From positions 434,001 to 498,000 of the forward strand of contig CP145422.1 in the NCBI GenBank assembly GCA_036867785.1: 64,000 bases of DNA, in the 5' to 3' direction. This DNA comes from Plasmodiophora brassicae (taxonomy: Eukaryota; Endomyxa: Phytomyxea; Phytomyxea; Plasmodiophorida). The translations under genes and the position numbers were made by a program. Below, piece after piece: positions 20,352-32,380 of this stretch (the stretch's first letter is position 1; every line of letters starts with the position of its first letter). The notes below the pieces were generated by a model that made no database searches, was not told where the DNA came from, and saw nothing but the letters and a program-made list of their open reading frames with translations.

Positions 20352-23209
20352 TCACCAATCCGTGTCGGACGGGGACGAATCGGTCATCGTCAGGGCGCCC
20401 TGGTTGAACTTATCGCGGGCTTCCGTACGCCTCGGTTTGGGGCGTGGCGGTTGCATGTAGGCGCCGGGTCCGGGCGTCGCTGTGGCTCGTGACGCCAAGG
20501 CCGCTTCCTGCGTCGTTGTGCTCATGGACAGGTGGGGCACCAGGACGACGATCGGCGCCGGTGCATCGTACCTCACCGATGGGTGCACCGGGTGCTCTTG
20601 TGCCCGGGCGCGTCTCGCCGCGCCGTGCCGCTGGAGCAGGACGACAATGATGATAACGAGCAGAAGCACGGCAATGCCCGCGACGATGACAATGGTCTGG
20701 TACGTGATGATCGACCCGAACGATGCGTCGTTCGACGCCTGAGGTTTCGCCGCCACCGGCGTCGCTGTCGTCCGCCGACGCGCTATCGTTGTTGGCGCAG
20801 GCACCCGTGTGGATGCGTGGTTAGCCCCAGGCACGCCGAACAACGCCGACGTGACGGCACGAACGGGTGTCGGTGCTGGCGTCGGCGCAGGAGTCGGGGC
20901 CACCACAGGCCCAGGAGTTGTCGCGACTGTCGCTGTTGACCCAGCGGGTATGGTCGGTATCGGTGTGGGGGTGCGCCAAGGCGCGGGAGACGGCGTAGGC
21001 GCCGAAGTGGGAGCAGGTGTGGGTGCGGGTGGCGTTATCGTTTGGATGCGACGAACCCGATGGTTTCTGAAGGCACACACACACACACACACGCCAGTCA
21101 GATCCTCTGGTGTACGCTCGAGCCTCGGCTGAGCCTACAGTTTGTCGGCGACGATGATGCTGGTCGTGCCGTTGATGGCGATGCAGGTCGGCTGGTTATA
21201 CGCAGCGGACGTTGGCGCGCCGTCCTGGAACCCGACCATGCCCGACCCCGACCAGGTCGACACCGCCCAGGTCGCCGCCTGCACCATCCGGATCCGGGAG
21301 TTGAGCTTGTCGACGACGAACACGTTGCCGACGGCGTCCACGGCAACGCTGACGGGGGCGTTGAAGGCGGCCGATGTCCCGACCGCATCGACGTAGGCCT
21401 GTGCCCCGCTGCCAGCGACCGTCGACACTGCCCCCGTCGGCGACACCATCCGAATGCGGTTGTTGTTCATATCGGCGACGTACAGGTTGCCGGTGGTCGC
21501 GTCGATCGCGATGCCCATCGGGCTATAGAAGCTGGCCGCCGCGCCCTGGCCGTCGCCGAACTTGCCAGCGCCGCTGCCGGCGACCGTCGACACGACGCCG
21601 GACGGCGACACCTTGCGGATCCGGTTGTTGTTCTGGTCGGCAACGTAGAAGTTGCCGGCGGCGTCCATGGCCAGGCCATACGGGCCGTTGAATTTCGCTG
21701 CGGTCCCAGCGCCGTCTGCGTAGCCGGGCGCCCCCGACCCCGCTAGCGTCGTCACGTTGCCCGACGGGGTCACCTTGCGAATCGCGTTGTTGTACCAGTC
21801 GGCGACGACCACGTTGTTGTCGCGGTCGACGACGACCATTGCCGGGTTGTTGAACGAGGCCGACCCGGCGGGGCCATTCACCAGGGCGGCGACGCCGTTA
21901 CCGGCGACCGTCGACACGGTCCCGTTCGGGGCGACCATCCGGATCCGATTCGAACCATCGCTGATTATCACGTTGCCGTTCGCGTCGAACGCCACTGCAC
22001 GAGGCTGGTTGAATACTGCCGTGCTGGCAGGCCCGTCCTGGTACCCGAGCGCGCCGGTCCCCGCCAACGTTGTGACGGTACCGGGCGCGTCCCCGGTCCC
22101 GCCGTCGACGATCTGGATTGACCGAATCCGGTTCTCCCTGCCAGGACAGTGCGATCAGCTGGGCGGCGCTGCTCGGGGCGACGGCCGGCTTACGCCTTGT
22201 CGGCGACGAGGATGTTTGTGGTGCCGTTGACAACGATGCCGGCGGGGCTGTCGAACTGTGCGGACGCAGGCCCACCGTCGAGGAACCCGGCCGCACCGGA
22301 CCCTGCCCAAGTCGACACCGCCCCCGTTGCAATCGACAGGACCCGGATGCGGTAGTTGAGTCGGTCGGTGACGAACAGGTGGCCCGCACTGTCCATCGTC
22401 AGGCTGGTCGGGTTGTTGAACGCCGCCTGCGTCCCGACGGGTGCGTCGATGTACGACGCGACGCCCGTGCCGGCCAACGTCGAAACGTATCCGGACGGCG
22501 AGACCGTCCTGATGCGATGGTTGCTTGTGTCGGCGACGTACAGGTTGCCGTTGGCGTCGATCGTGATCCCCAACGGGGAAAGGAAGCTGGCCGCCGTGCC
22601 CTGGCCGTCGGCGAACGCGGCGCTGCCACTGCCGGCGAACGTGGAGACGACACCCGACGGGGTCACCTTTCGGATTCGATGGTTGTTCTGATCGGTGACG
22701 TACAGGTTGCCGTTGCCGTCCAGGCAGGCGCCGTACGGGAAGTTGAACAGGGCGCCGGTCCCGTTGCCGTCCAGGTACCCGGCGGTGCCGTTCCCCGCCA
22801 GGGTCGTCACCCTGCCGGTCGCTGTTACCTTCCGAATCGCATTGTTCTGCCAGTCGGTGACGATCAGGTCGCCGTTGGCGTCGACGACGACCTGCGTTGG
22901 GTAACGGAAGCTGGCGGATGCGCCCTGTCCATCGGCGAACCCTGCTGAGCCGCTGCCGGCGACGAGCGATGTGACCCCGTTCGCGATCTTCCGAATGCAG
23001 TTGTTGTCGGAATCGGCGACGTAGACGCTGCCGAACGAATCCATGGCCAGGCCTCGGGGCGTTTTGAAAATCGCTTGCACGACGCGCCCCTCCAAGTACC
23101 CTGCCGTACCGTTGCCTGCGAACGTGGTCACAGGTCCAGGGGCCATGGCGCCCAGCCCGGTTGCCATCCGCCAGGCGGCAACCGCTATGACAACGAGCCC
23201 AAACGGCAT
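20352..23209 (-). CDS. NHL-repeat transmembrane receptor-like protein
   Basis: A single-pass surface protein of about 900 residues with two introns (22138-22193 and 21067-21138). A signal peptide (MPFGLVVIAVAAWRMATGLG) leads into two blocks of NHL repeats, each unit reading like AGNGTAGYLDG...FNFPYGACLDGNGNLYVTD...NNHRIRKVTPSG. The second intron separates the repeats from a Pro/Thr-rich stalk (PAPTPAPTSAPTPSPAPW), a membrane span (TIVIVAGIAVLLLVIIIVVL) and a cytoplasmic tail of about 90 residues. NHL repeats form a beta-propeller that binds ligands. The two propeller halves are similar enough to suggest internal duplication. Introns were placed by frame and phase. The second one carries an 11-unit TG run just before its acceptor. 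Confidence 0.8.
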
Positions 23210-23502
23210 TTGTGTGGACCGGCGCTCACTCAGGGCGGTATCAAGTGGAGTACGGCTCGATCGCGCGTGTTAGCTGAACACAAGCACTCGTCCATGTTTA
23301 ATGATAGCAGAGGCACGGCACGTACGTTATTCGTTGCGGCTCGCCACCTGAAGCGCCGCACCAGGTCGTAGGCGGCAGCGTTCAGAGCTGGGGCCGTCCA
23401 GCTGGTGGCAGAGATGGGGGGTCGCCCGGTGCGGACGTCCGGTGCGGGGTGCGGGCGAGTACGCGGACGTGACGCCAACGTCGCGGCGACTAAGTGCCAA
23501 GC

Positions 23503-24935
23503 ATGGACGCCGGGCAGTGCCATGCATCGGCGTTGCGATGGTACCTGGCGGCCCTGCTATTCACGATGAGCTTCGTGATGGGATTCCTATGGAACCTGGT
23601 GCGTTCCCAGGGAGGAGGGGTACGGCCGTAACGTCGCCGCTGAGCACGCGCTGGGTACAGATGAACGCGCTGTCGGGCATGGTGACCCGGAATCTGGGAA
23701 TCCATCCGGATTCGATTGAGGACGACACGCTCGTGGGCACCGCCGTGCTGTTGATCGCCTCCCCTGTGTTCGCGTTCTGGATGGCGAACGGCCGATTCCG
23801 CCTCGCCATGCTGGTATCGACGCTGTGCTCCTGCGCCAGTGCCTGGGTACTGCTACTGGGCGCCCTGCACCTCAGTGGCCGCATGATCTTCGTGTCGCTC
23901 GCTGTGAATGGCCTATCTGGGCCGATGGCTGTACGTCTGTGTGGTTGTCGTCGTCGCCCTGCCGACATTGATGGGTGAAGCGCTCTGCAGATGTTTGGTG
24001 GCGTAGCGCTGAGCGACCTGTGGTTCCCGTGTCATCAGCGGACGAGGGCGACCGCCCTGCTCTGCTCCGCGAATTACCTCGGGGTCGGAGTCGCGTTCTT
24101 GGTCGGGTCCATCGTCATCAAGGACGATGCCGCCATTGGTGCACTCGTGCGCCTGTCCATCGCCATTTGTGCGGTCACGACCACCGTCTTCATTCTGACG
24201 GCTATCCGGTTCCCGTCCGCACCTCGCCACGCGCCGTCGCTGTCACAGGCTCTTCGCCACGCGCATCCCATGCAACACGACCCGTCGCGAAGCGGATACT
24301 TCGCGTTGGCGTCCAGTGCACCGTTCTGGCGCATCGCGCTGTGCTTCGCACTGGGGTCGGGAATCTACGCCGGTTGGGGCGGATCGCTATCGGTGAACCT
24401 GGCCCAGTTCGGGTTCACCCAGGAGCAGGCCGGGTGGATCGGGTCCGCCGGTATCTTCGGCGGGTTCCTCGGAGGGTACCTATTCGCCATGCTGTGCGAC
24501 AGCAAGCGTGCCCCGCTGCAACAAGTTACGCTGGCGCTGTTCGTCATCAGCGGCGTCTCCCTGCTCGTGTTCCTGTTCGGGTGCCGGAACGCCTGGGGCG
24601 TCGTCCCCCTAGCCGTTGCATCGTCGGTCGCCGGCGCAGGCATCAACGGCACGATACCGCTCCTGCTAGAACTCGCAATGGAGGCAACCTACCCGATACC
24701 AACGGCCTCCACCGGGAACGTCATGACGGCGGCGAACAGTATCGGCGCCGTCGCCTTCCTGATGGTCCCCATCGACACTGTCGGGACACAGTGGATGAAC
24801 TGGGCCCCCTTCGCTGCCTGCGCGCTCTCCGCCTGCCTCCTTGCTTACCCGCCTGTACGCTGCAGGCGCCGAGAGATCGACGTCGCCGATCCGGCCACGC
24901 TTCCGATCCTCCACGACGACGGTCATGACAGATAA
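23503..24935 (+). CDS. Major facilitator transporter, SLC49/FLVCR-like
   Basis: About 436 residues in three exons (introns 23599-23660 and 23932-23990, both phase 0). Hydrophobic segments total about twelve, starting LRWYLAALLFTMSFVMGFLW. Family marks: ALSDLWFPCHQRTRATAL between helices 4 and 5 and LLELAMEATYPIPTASTGNV before helix 11, both typical of SLC49 members (haem or choline exporters FLVCR1/2, DIRC2). The substrate cannot be told from sequence. The C-terminus is short and cytoplasmic. It converges with WDR55, their stops 27 bp apart. Confidence 0.75.
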
Positions 24936-24962
24936 AGAGAGCGCTCCCTCCACCAGCTCCGT

Positions 24963-25982
24963 TTAGTCCAGGCCAGCAAAGAACCCGTTGCCGGGCCTGG
25001 GCGTGTCAGCGTCGACGTCCATGTCGACATCGTCGTCGTCATCGGCCTCGAACAGGAACCCGGCCTCCCAGAACTTGACGGCACCGTCGTGGGAGCTGCT
25101 GGCGATCCATTGCCGATCGTGTGACAGGCGAATGCACTCCACCGGGAACTCGTAGCGCCCGACAACGCCCAGCAGCTTGTTCGGGTGGATCTGGACGACG
25201 CGAATCAGGCCGTCGCTCGACGCCGTACAGATCGTGTCGGCGTCGACGACGACCATCGACTCGATCGATTCCGGGTGCCCGGGGAACCGTTCGTCGTAGT
25301 CGCCAAAGTCGCCGTACGACCAGATCAGCACCATGCCGTCCTGCGTGCCGCAGACGACCTTGTTCCCCGACTTGATCACCTGGACCGACAGCAACTCGTC
25401 CTCGACGTCGTCGGACATGGCGAACAGGGACCCCTTGCCGCGAACGTCCCAGACGCCCAGCGTGCCGTCGGCACACGTCACCAGCATGTGGTGCCTGTCG
25501 ACCACGGGGCACATATCCGATATGTAGTCAGCGTTCTCGTCTTGCTTCCACGAGAGCGCCGGCGACCTCCACGACGTTCGCACGTCCCAAAGCGACAGGT
25601 CGCCCTCGTCATCGCCGGCGGCGAACAGGTTCGTGCCGTACGCGGCGACGACGTTGACGGCAGCGTTGTGTGCGTTCGCCTCGTGGTGAACGACGACCCC
25701 GGATTCCATGTCGACGAACCCGAGGCTCCGGTCCTTCGACCCGGTGACGAGCCCTGAACCGCAGGCGGTGAAGGCGACGGATCGGCACGCGTCCTTGTGG
25801 TGCCGCGCTGTGTGCAGGGTCGCCGCCGACCGCCCCGGCTCGTACCCAAACACATGAACGGCACCGTCGATGAGCGCGGCGGCCCCAATGTTGCGCCCTG
25901 GATGCAGCGCAATGTCGTGCACGTGGCAGTCATCGCCGAATGTGATCTCCAGCGGCGCCGTCATTGAGCCGTCGTCAGCCAT
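24963..25982 (-). CDS. WDR55: WDR55/JIP5, WD40 ribosome biogenesis protein
   Basis: An intronless WD40 protein of 339 residues. WDR55 (Jip5 in yeast) is nucleolar and helps make large-subunit rRNA. Seven propeller blades can be followed, from DDCHVHDIALHPGRNIGAAA to IRLSHDRQWIASSSHDGAVK. The stretch HPESIESMVVVDADTICTAS, followed by SSDGLIRVVQIHPNKLLGVV, is close to the WDR55 signature. The acidic tail (FEADDDDDVDMDVDADT) also fits. The start at 25982 is the first ATG of the frame. Confidence 0.8.
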   Translation of the reverse strand: MADDGSMTAPLEITFGDDCHVHDIALHPGRNIGAAALIDGAVHVFGYEPGRSAATLHTARHHKDACRSVAFTACGSGLVTGSKDRSLGFVDMESGVVVHHEANAHNAAVNVVAAYGTNLFAAGDDEGDLSLWDVRTSWRSPALSWKQDENADYISDMCPVVDRHHMLVTCADGTLGVWDVRGKGSLFAMSDDVEDELLSVQVIKSGNKVVCGTQDGMVLIWSYGDFGDYDERFPGHPESIESMVVVDADTICTASSDGLIRVVQIHPNKLLGVVGRYEFPVECIRLSHDRQWIASSSHDGAVKFWEAGFLFEADDDDDVDMDVDADTPRPGNGFFAGLD

Positions 25983-26224
25983 TGCACCGCTACAGCGGTG
26001 GTTACCGACCTGCAGCCCCGGACTTTTTCACTGCGCTCGCAATCCGAACCCGCAGCCCTGCCACTCCCGCCTGCTGGTCCTCCACGTGAGCACCAATACG
26101 ATACATATAACGGTACAGCGCCCGCGAAGGAATCCAACTGCCAACCCCGGGGAGTACTTCCGGCAGCGTCACGATAGGAGAGGTGCAGGTCGAGATCCCA
26201 GTATCTTCCTGCAGTACACCACCA

Positions 26225-26525
26225 AAGTTAGCGATCTCCTGAGGAGTCTTTCGCGGACCTCCGCAGGAGATTTTTTGTGGAGTCTCCTGTGTGGAATTAC
26301 GTTCCAGGACCTCCAAACCGCATCCGCCAAAAAATGGCAATTGGACCTCCGCCAAAGCCTCCTGGGGAGCTCGGGCAGACCTCCTGAGGAGGTCTTCCAA
26401 AGGCCTCCGTAGGTCCTCCCCCAAACCTCCTGGAGGACCTCCCCAGAACCTCCCCAGGAGCTCATGAAGACGTCCTCAACGCATTGGTGACCATACTACT
26501 GAGGACCTCCCCAGTACCATTTAAT
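26225..26525. repeat. Cluster A of CTCC-rich quasi-palindromic motifs
   Basis: About 300 bp dense in CCTCC and in odd-length palindromes: CTCCTGAGGAG (near 26236 and 26381), CTCCGCAGGAG (near 26260), CTCCTGGGGAG, CTCCTGGAGGA and CTCCCCAGGAG. No gene fits. Together with cluster B it brackets about 1.2 kb without a convincing gene. Confidence 0.7.
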
Positions 26526-27721
26526 GAGCTCGAGAACAGTAAATATTGTAAAGCTGAGAAAGTTTTTATTGTGATAGATCGCGTATCGGATCGAATCGTA
26601 CGGGCGTCAGGGAAGCCCCGTTCGACGCCATAACTTTGTCGGAGTGCCCATTTCTTGAGGACGTCGTCTTGGTAGCATTTGTAACGCCGCCTGGTAAACA
26701 GCTGGGCACCCGAACGCCGTGACAACGACTGGGATGATGAGCTTCTGGCATCTTTCTTTCATCTTGTTCTTGGCGCATGAACCGTGAGGGTTATAGGGGC
26801 AGCGGGCATTCAGCCACGATCTGCAGTTTTTTGCCCCAGTGCTGGTTCCCGCTTTCCTCGTTATCGACGTGGGACTTGGCTGATCTTGGACCATCCGCGC
26901 GTGGTTGATTGGTGGCGCGGACAGAAAGTCCCGGCTGCCGTTTTATTGATCTGTTGCAGGCGCAGCTTAATCGATCGAGGGTCTCCGGTGTAGCCTCTCC
27001 TCGAAGACAGCCGGCCGCCGCTCGAGCCTTGAGATCATTCTCGCGAGAGCGTCTGTTCAAAATGACCGCGGCGCGGACACTGAAGGCACAGTCGTGCAAA
27101 AATTATGGGCCCTTCTTGCACAGTGGCGCACGTTCTTTCATGCGCAGTCTCGCAGTTTCGTTCAGTTGACGTCCCCGCAGGATCTGCGCCCGTCACTGCG
27201 ATTTCGCCATGTCGGACGAACAGAACATGCTTATTGAGCTTGAAAATGGCGGGTTCTAGATCGAACGTGCCGTACTGTTACGTGCTCATCGTAGCAAGCG
27301 GTCAGGTTTCTGGCAAGCAGTCGACCAGGAGCTCGAAAGAGTGGAGAATCTGAGGACCAGTGGCCGCGGAGATGAGGCTGACAGAATCATGGTCGCGTAT
27401 GTAACTAAGGACAAGGAAACGTTCGCTGAGCCCGTTATACACGAGGACTTGCTTGTCATTGACGTTCGACACGACAAGGGCAGTGATGATGGCAACGAAG
27501 GACCTGTCCATGTTGAAGACGACGCCAACTCAATATTACCTGCCCCTGATGGAGACGACGACGACTCAGTTTTACCTGTCCGTGATGAAGACGCTCATTC
27601 TCAAGACTCCCGCTGATCGCTTCAGCACCAACGTCATGACCGTTACAATACAATTTACAACCACCCATTTGGTGCATGTGCGGCGCAATTCGCAAACCAG
27701 TCGCCGTTGTCCGATGAATTC
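26526..27721. other. Gene-poor interval between the two motif clusters
   Basis: No open frame here gives a recognisable protein. The best piece is on the minus strand at about 26607-26894, encoding CPYNPHGSCAKNKMKERCQK with a cysteine spacing that could be a metal site, but it has no ATG-led full-length frame and weak codon bias. Near 27500-27610 an imperfect coding-like direct repeat with a period of 36-39 bp occurs (ACTCAATATTACCTGCCCCT and its relative ACTCAGTTTTACCTGTCCGT). The interval is less GC-rich than its neighbours, which hints at decayed inserted DNA. Confidence 0.4.
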
Positions 27722-27955
27722 CTGACGGAGGACCTCCTGAGGAGTATGCCTGGAAAGCCTCCTCAGGAGCTCCGCGGTGAAAACATCCTGTACACCATCG
27801 GGTTCAACCTTTGACGGAGCATTTTGCGAACTACTCCCTCGGAGACTCCAGCTGCAGTCTCCACCAGAGGTCCGACGCGACAAACCTCCCACGGAGACTC
27901 CGCCGAAATGGTGCCACGGAGATTTCCCCGTGAAAACCTCCTCAGGAGTATCGCA
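27722..27955. repeat. Cluster B of CTCC-rich quasi-palindromic motifs
   Basis: A second cluster with CTCCTGAGGAG (near 27733), CTCCTCAGGAG (near 27759 and 27938), CCTCCCACGGAGACTCC and related pieces. The central base is mostly C on the plus strand, against G in cluster A, so the two clusters are largely in opposite orientation. It ends about 80 bp before the BMT5-like start. Confidence 0.7.
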
Positions 27956-28037
27956 GCTTTTGGCCGTGATAGGCGGTGGCAAGTGGGTGACGCTAAAGAT
28001 AGCTCGCACAACAGATCGCCGTAGCGATCGTCGTCGG

Positions 28038-28913
28038 ATGGGCAAGCGCGAGCGCGCTCGACGGCGCCAGCAAAACCGGAAACATGATACGCTGAGGAAG
28101 CCGGGTCCCGTTGCACTGCCGAAGCGCGTCGGTTTGGGAAATGCCAGGAAGCCGGCCAAGGCGGATGCTTCCAGCTTGACTGTCGCCTCGCTTGTAACCA
28201 TGCCAGGTAATGGGGCTGCTGGTGCTGCTGCGCCTTCCGTTGTACTGTTGCTGCGCTGACGTTGACCACCTAGGACATGTACTGATCGTTGGTGATGGCG
28301 ATTTCAGCTTTAGCAGAGCGGTCGCGTCCATTCGTGGCTCGCATGTACCCGGTGATCTACAATGCACTTCGCTGGACAGTGCATCGACGGTGACGGCAAA
28401 GTACCCGTGCGCCCAGCAGCATCTCGCGTCCCTGCATACCCATCCTTCCTGCACGGTTCGACATTCGATCGATGCCACCAACCTGCACGGAACCAACTTT
28501 AGTGGACGCCTGTTCAACCGTAGGATGACCAGCTAACATCTGCACGCTGTTCGTGGTCTGCTGATGCTGCCACCTTACGTTCAGGAATTGTGTTCATGTT
28601 CCCGCACACCGGCAAGCAAAGAGTGCACATGAATCGAAACCTAATCAGCGAGTTCCTGTCGAGTTGCGAGCCCGTGCTGGCCCAAGGCGGTCTCGTTCTG
28701 GTTACGATCAAGGATCGGCCGCCGTACTCTAGGTGGAACATCGCCGAGCTGGCCGTCGGTACAGGGCTCGAACTGAAGGCCAAGCTGCCGTTCGACGCAG
28801 ACGAATTCCCGGGCTACGCGCATCGAACAACCGACCCTACCGCCAAGAAACTCGTTATCGACTCCCAGTCCGCCAACACCTTTGTCTTTGGTCGACCACG
28901 TACTTCGGGGTGA
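28038..28913 (+). CDS. BMT5-like (DUF2431) rRNA methyltransferase
   Basis: BMT5 methylates N3 of a uridine in 25S rRNA, in the nucleolus. The gene has three exons (introns 28207-28273 and 28520-28584). A basic N-terminus (MGKRERARRRQQNRK) fits nucleolar targeting. The domain opens with HVLIVGDGDFSFSRAVAS, the S-adenosylmethionine-binding loop of the family, followed by LQCTSLDSASTVTAKYP, and across intron 2 the FNRIVFMFPHTGKQ motif where the family has FNFPH. The last exon carries LVLVTIKDRPPYSRWNI. The upstream open frame through the CTCC repeats is ignored. Length and motif order match the family. Confidence 0.85.
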
Positions 28914-29531
28914 TACGACTTGCCTACCTGGTAGACGCTCCCCCAGTGAGACGTTACATGCAGGAAGCTTCCATGTTAAGGACCATACACTGCACGCCAC
29001 TAAGATATTGCAGGCCAAGCGTCCTACCAAACCAACCCCCTAGAACGTCGCGTGCTTTGAACGTTGCTCCGTTTCGCTGAGACAGCTGGCGAGGGTCCAC
29101 CAAACACTGACCTGGCGAAGGTTCCCTGTACAGTACGGAGAGGTGTACCGAGTACATCTAACCGGGCTGCTGGTCTCCTTCGAATCGAAGCCGACATCAC
29201 CGAACGGGCCCCGCGCCGGAATCGGAACGCACCCAGGAACAGTACTGGAGCCGCACGTCGGGTTGACCAAGGCGTTCGGATTGCTGGCCGGTATGAAACC
29301 CCGCACCGGTACGACAATCACCGATTTCAGACCGACCTGAAACGACTCCACACTCAGGACGGCAATTGAGTGACACAGCTCGTCGACGTCGTTACCTTGT
29401 ACTGCCTGGCTGGCTGTTCTTCAGTTCCGTGCGAAAAAACACACACACACAGAACTCGACGTTTGTGCTGATTTTGTTTTGGGGAGGGAGGCGAACGTCG
29501 GCAGTTGCAACTGACGGCAGCACAATCGCAA
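28914..29531. other. Intergenic stretch with one possible small exon
   Basis: Between BMT5 and PLAA lies about 620 bp. The plus-strand frame from about 29131 to the stop at 29338-29340 has the GC-rich third positions seen in real exons here (YGEVYRVHLTGLLVSFESK through KPRTGTTITDFRPT), but there is no ATG-led start and I recognise no family. The antisense frame is nearly as GC-biased, so the strand is uncertain. An AC dinucleotide run sits at about 29436-29450. Confidence 0.25.
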
Positions 29532-32279
29532 ATGTCGGGGCCGGGCAATGACGGGATGGTCGTCGACGGTGGACAGTACGACCTGTCGTTCGCCGGGCAT
29601 CTGGCGGGGTCGGCGCGATGCGTATGCGTCGACGATGACGACGGATTCGTTGCGGCCACCGTCGAGGGCGTCGTGTCCGTGTTCACGCGTGCGTCCGCTC
29701 GTGACTGGACTCGGCGTGCGCCGTTTGGAGAGCAACGGATGCATGGGCAGAACCCTGGGCTATTGCTGGCTATTGCCAAGCGGAAGCAGGGTGCGTTCGT
29801 CAGCGGGGGAACGGATAACCGTGCGGCTATATGGTCGGCGGCGGGCGGCCGTCTGGGGCAACTCGTCGGCGCCCATTCCAAACCTGTTAACAGCGTGGTC
29901 CAGCTGCCGAATGACGACATCATCACGGGGAGTCAAGACGGCAGTGCCGTCGTCTGGCGGAAACAACAGCCGCATTATCGCCTGGAGGGACACGAGTACG
30001 GCGTCGAAGTCGCAGCCTTGGACTCGGGGGAAATTGTCACCGGCAGCGGCAATCGCAGCCAGGGCATCATCAGGATCTGGAGCGGCTCGACATGCGTCGA
30101 CCAGAACGACAGTGCCCATTCTCGTCAGTGGCGCCGTCATCGCTTCCTATTGCGACGCTGACGCCCCCTGATGTAGACATCATCAGAAAGCTGATTCGAC
30201 ACCCGCTAGGGTTCGCTTCATGCGGTAACGATGGGTTCGTGAAGGTGTGGACAGCCGGTCCGCCCATGTCATGCATATTATCTGTCCTGGCGCATCCAGC
30301 GGCTGCAGATATCGATTCCTTCGTCTACAGCATCGCGTATATCGAATCGACCGGATCGATCGTGTCCGTCGGCGAAGACCGATATGCTCGTATCATCGCG
30401 GGCGATGGGACGATCGTGCAGTCCATAAAGCACCCTGCTGCCGTCCGAGACGTTGACGTGCTTCCCAATTCGGACATCGTCACTGCATGTAGTGACGGTG
30501 CCATTCGTGTCTGGTCGCGATCTTCCGAGCGACATGCTGATGATTCGACACGCAATGCATACCATGAGCTGCTTGCAGTAACCGAGACGGCTGCCATGCA
30601 GACTTTGGATCCTTCTCAACTTCGGCCGGCATCGGTTCTACAGGCAGCTGGTGAACACCCAGGCCAAGTCGTCATTGTTGACCTCCCCAACAAAGGACCC
30701 ACTGTTTTCCAGTGGGACCAAGACGCGTCCACGTGGCAAGAGGTCGGCGCAGCGCTTGGTGCTGCGTCTAAGCCTACATTGGATGGCGTGCAGTATGACC
30801 ATGTAACGTACCTGAACTATCATTGTCCATTATCAGTGACCCCTGTATGTAGGTCGTGGACGTTGTCGCTCGCGAAGGTGCTCCTCCGATCAAGCTTGGC
30901 TTTAACGTCACCGACGATCCGGCTGCAGTTGCTCGTGCCTTCTGTACCAGATATGGTTTTGGAGAAGACGTACTGCCACAGATTGTCGATTATCTGAAGC
31001 CTTTGGCAAATGCGGCTGCTCGTCTGGCCAAGCAAGAGCAGGAAACTGCCAAGTCCGTAAAACTCATCCCGTGCTGGAAGCATGAAGGCTTCATGATAGA
31101 TTCAAAGTAAGAGTGCTGGCCTCTTGATGTCTGTCGCGTACGTAAACACGGTGGTACAGGCTTGTTACGAAGCCTCTCGAGACGAAGCTGTTGCAATTGA
31201 GTGAGGCATTACCTGCGGGATATTCCCAGTTCGCCCTGTCGGATGACCAAAAGAACACGCTTTCGTCTCTTGTGGGGCTGCTGGAATCGTGCCGAGCTGG
31301 ATCGCGACTGCCCTTCGCACCGGATATGGCATCACTGATTGAGAGCCTACTTGTGTCCTGGCCAATTGACAACCTCCTTCCAGTCATTGACCTTCTTCGG
31401 ATGCTTGCCGCTGGTATGGTGTCAACGGACATTTAATGGTCGCCTATTGATTCCCAACGTTAACGGTGGCAGTTCATCCGGATGCTGTACGCTTGTTTGA
31501 ACAACCGCGAGTTCTCGATCGCATCGTTGAGGTTGCTACCGGCGGTAGCCCCACACATCTCGCAGTAACGTTCAAGGCGCTTTCGAACTGGATCGCTAAA
31601 CGCGGCAACCCGAACTCAGGGCCGACAGGTCCTGACAATTCACGTTCTGTACTAGTGACTATCGAAAAGGTAACCATATCGGGTCGTTGTTACGGTTACG
31701 CTGCCAATGCATTTCGCATTTGTAGGTTGTAAGCAAATTATCCGTCGGCGCAAGCCATGAAAACCCTGCAGTTGTTGCAGAATTCACTGCGTTTGCTCAC
31801 AAGTAAGGGCTGTAATAGTTATCAGGTGACCTGTCCCTAACCAGAGGCTGTTATTGATGTGCAGCATTTTGTGCTACATTGGACGCTACTACCAGCAAGA
31901 GGCTGGCAGTGAGAGAAACACCTTATTCGTTGCGATAATACGCGCGCTCTCTCAGGTCCGTCTCACATGTTGCAATTCCCGGCTAAGTTGAGATACCAAT
32001 GGTGCTGTTCTGTGCCGCTCAGTTTTTCCAGGCTCCGCGAAAAGAACGTGCAACGTTCACGGCGCTGTTGGTAGTCGGCACCATCGTGAGTCGCATATCT
32101 TGCAGTCATATGTGTCATTTCATCGCGAGTTTGTGCAGGCATCCCTAAGTCCTTCAGGGGCCGACCTGGTTCGCTCCGAATTTGCCGACCGCCTTTCCTC
32201 GATGCTATCCGGTTTGGAGGCATCCAGCAACCCGCTCATACGGCAAGCTGCTCGAGACGTCACAGTTGTAATGTCCTGA
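29532..32279 (+). CDS. PLAA: PLAA/Doa1, ubiquitin-binding WD40 protein
   Basis: PLAA (Doa1/Ufd3) binds ubiquitin and the ATPase p97/Cdc48 and acts in ubiquitin homeostasis and sorting. Nine exons are joined by eight introns (30112-30176, 30803-30852, 31107-31159, 31414-31472, 31670-31725, 31803-31846, 31956-32031, 32086-32138). An N-terminal WD40 propeller carries WRKQQPHYRLEGHEYGVE, FASCGNDGFVKVW and IVTACSDGAIRVWSR. A PFU domain follows (DHVVDVVAREGAPPIKLGFN). The rest is the helical PUL domain (LVGLLESCRAGSRLP, PVIDLLRMLAAVHPDAVRLF) ending NPLIRQAARDVTVVMS. The 44-nt intron is the shortest proposed in the gene. Domain order and length match the family. Confidence 0.88.
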
Positions 32280-32380
32280 AAATGAACCCATCGATGTGCT
32301 TGGCAAATGAACGCTGTTTCGAGGACGCTGTCGTATCGATCGCAGCACAACCGAATGTAAGAACGGGCAGGTTCACAGTA

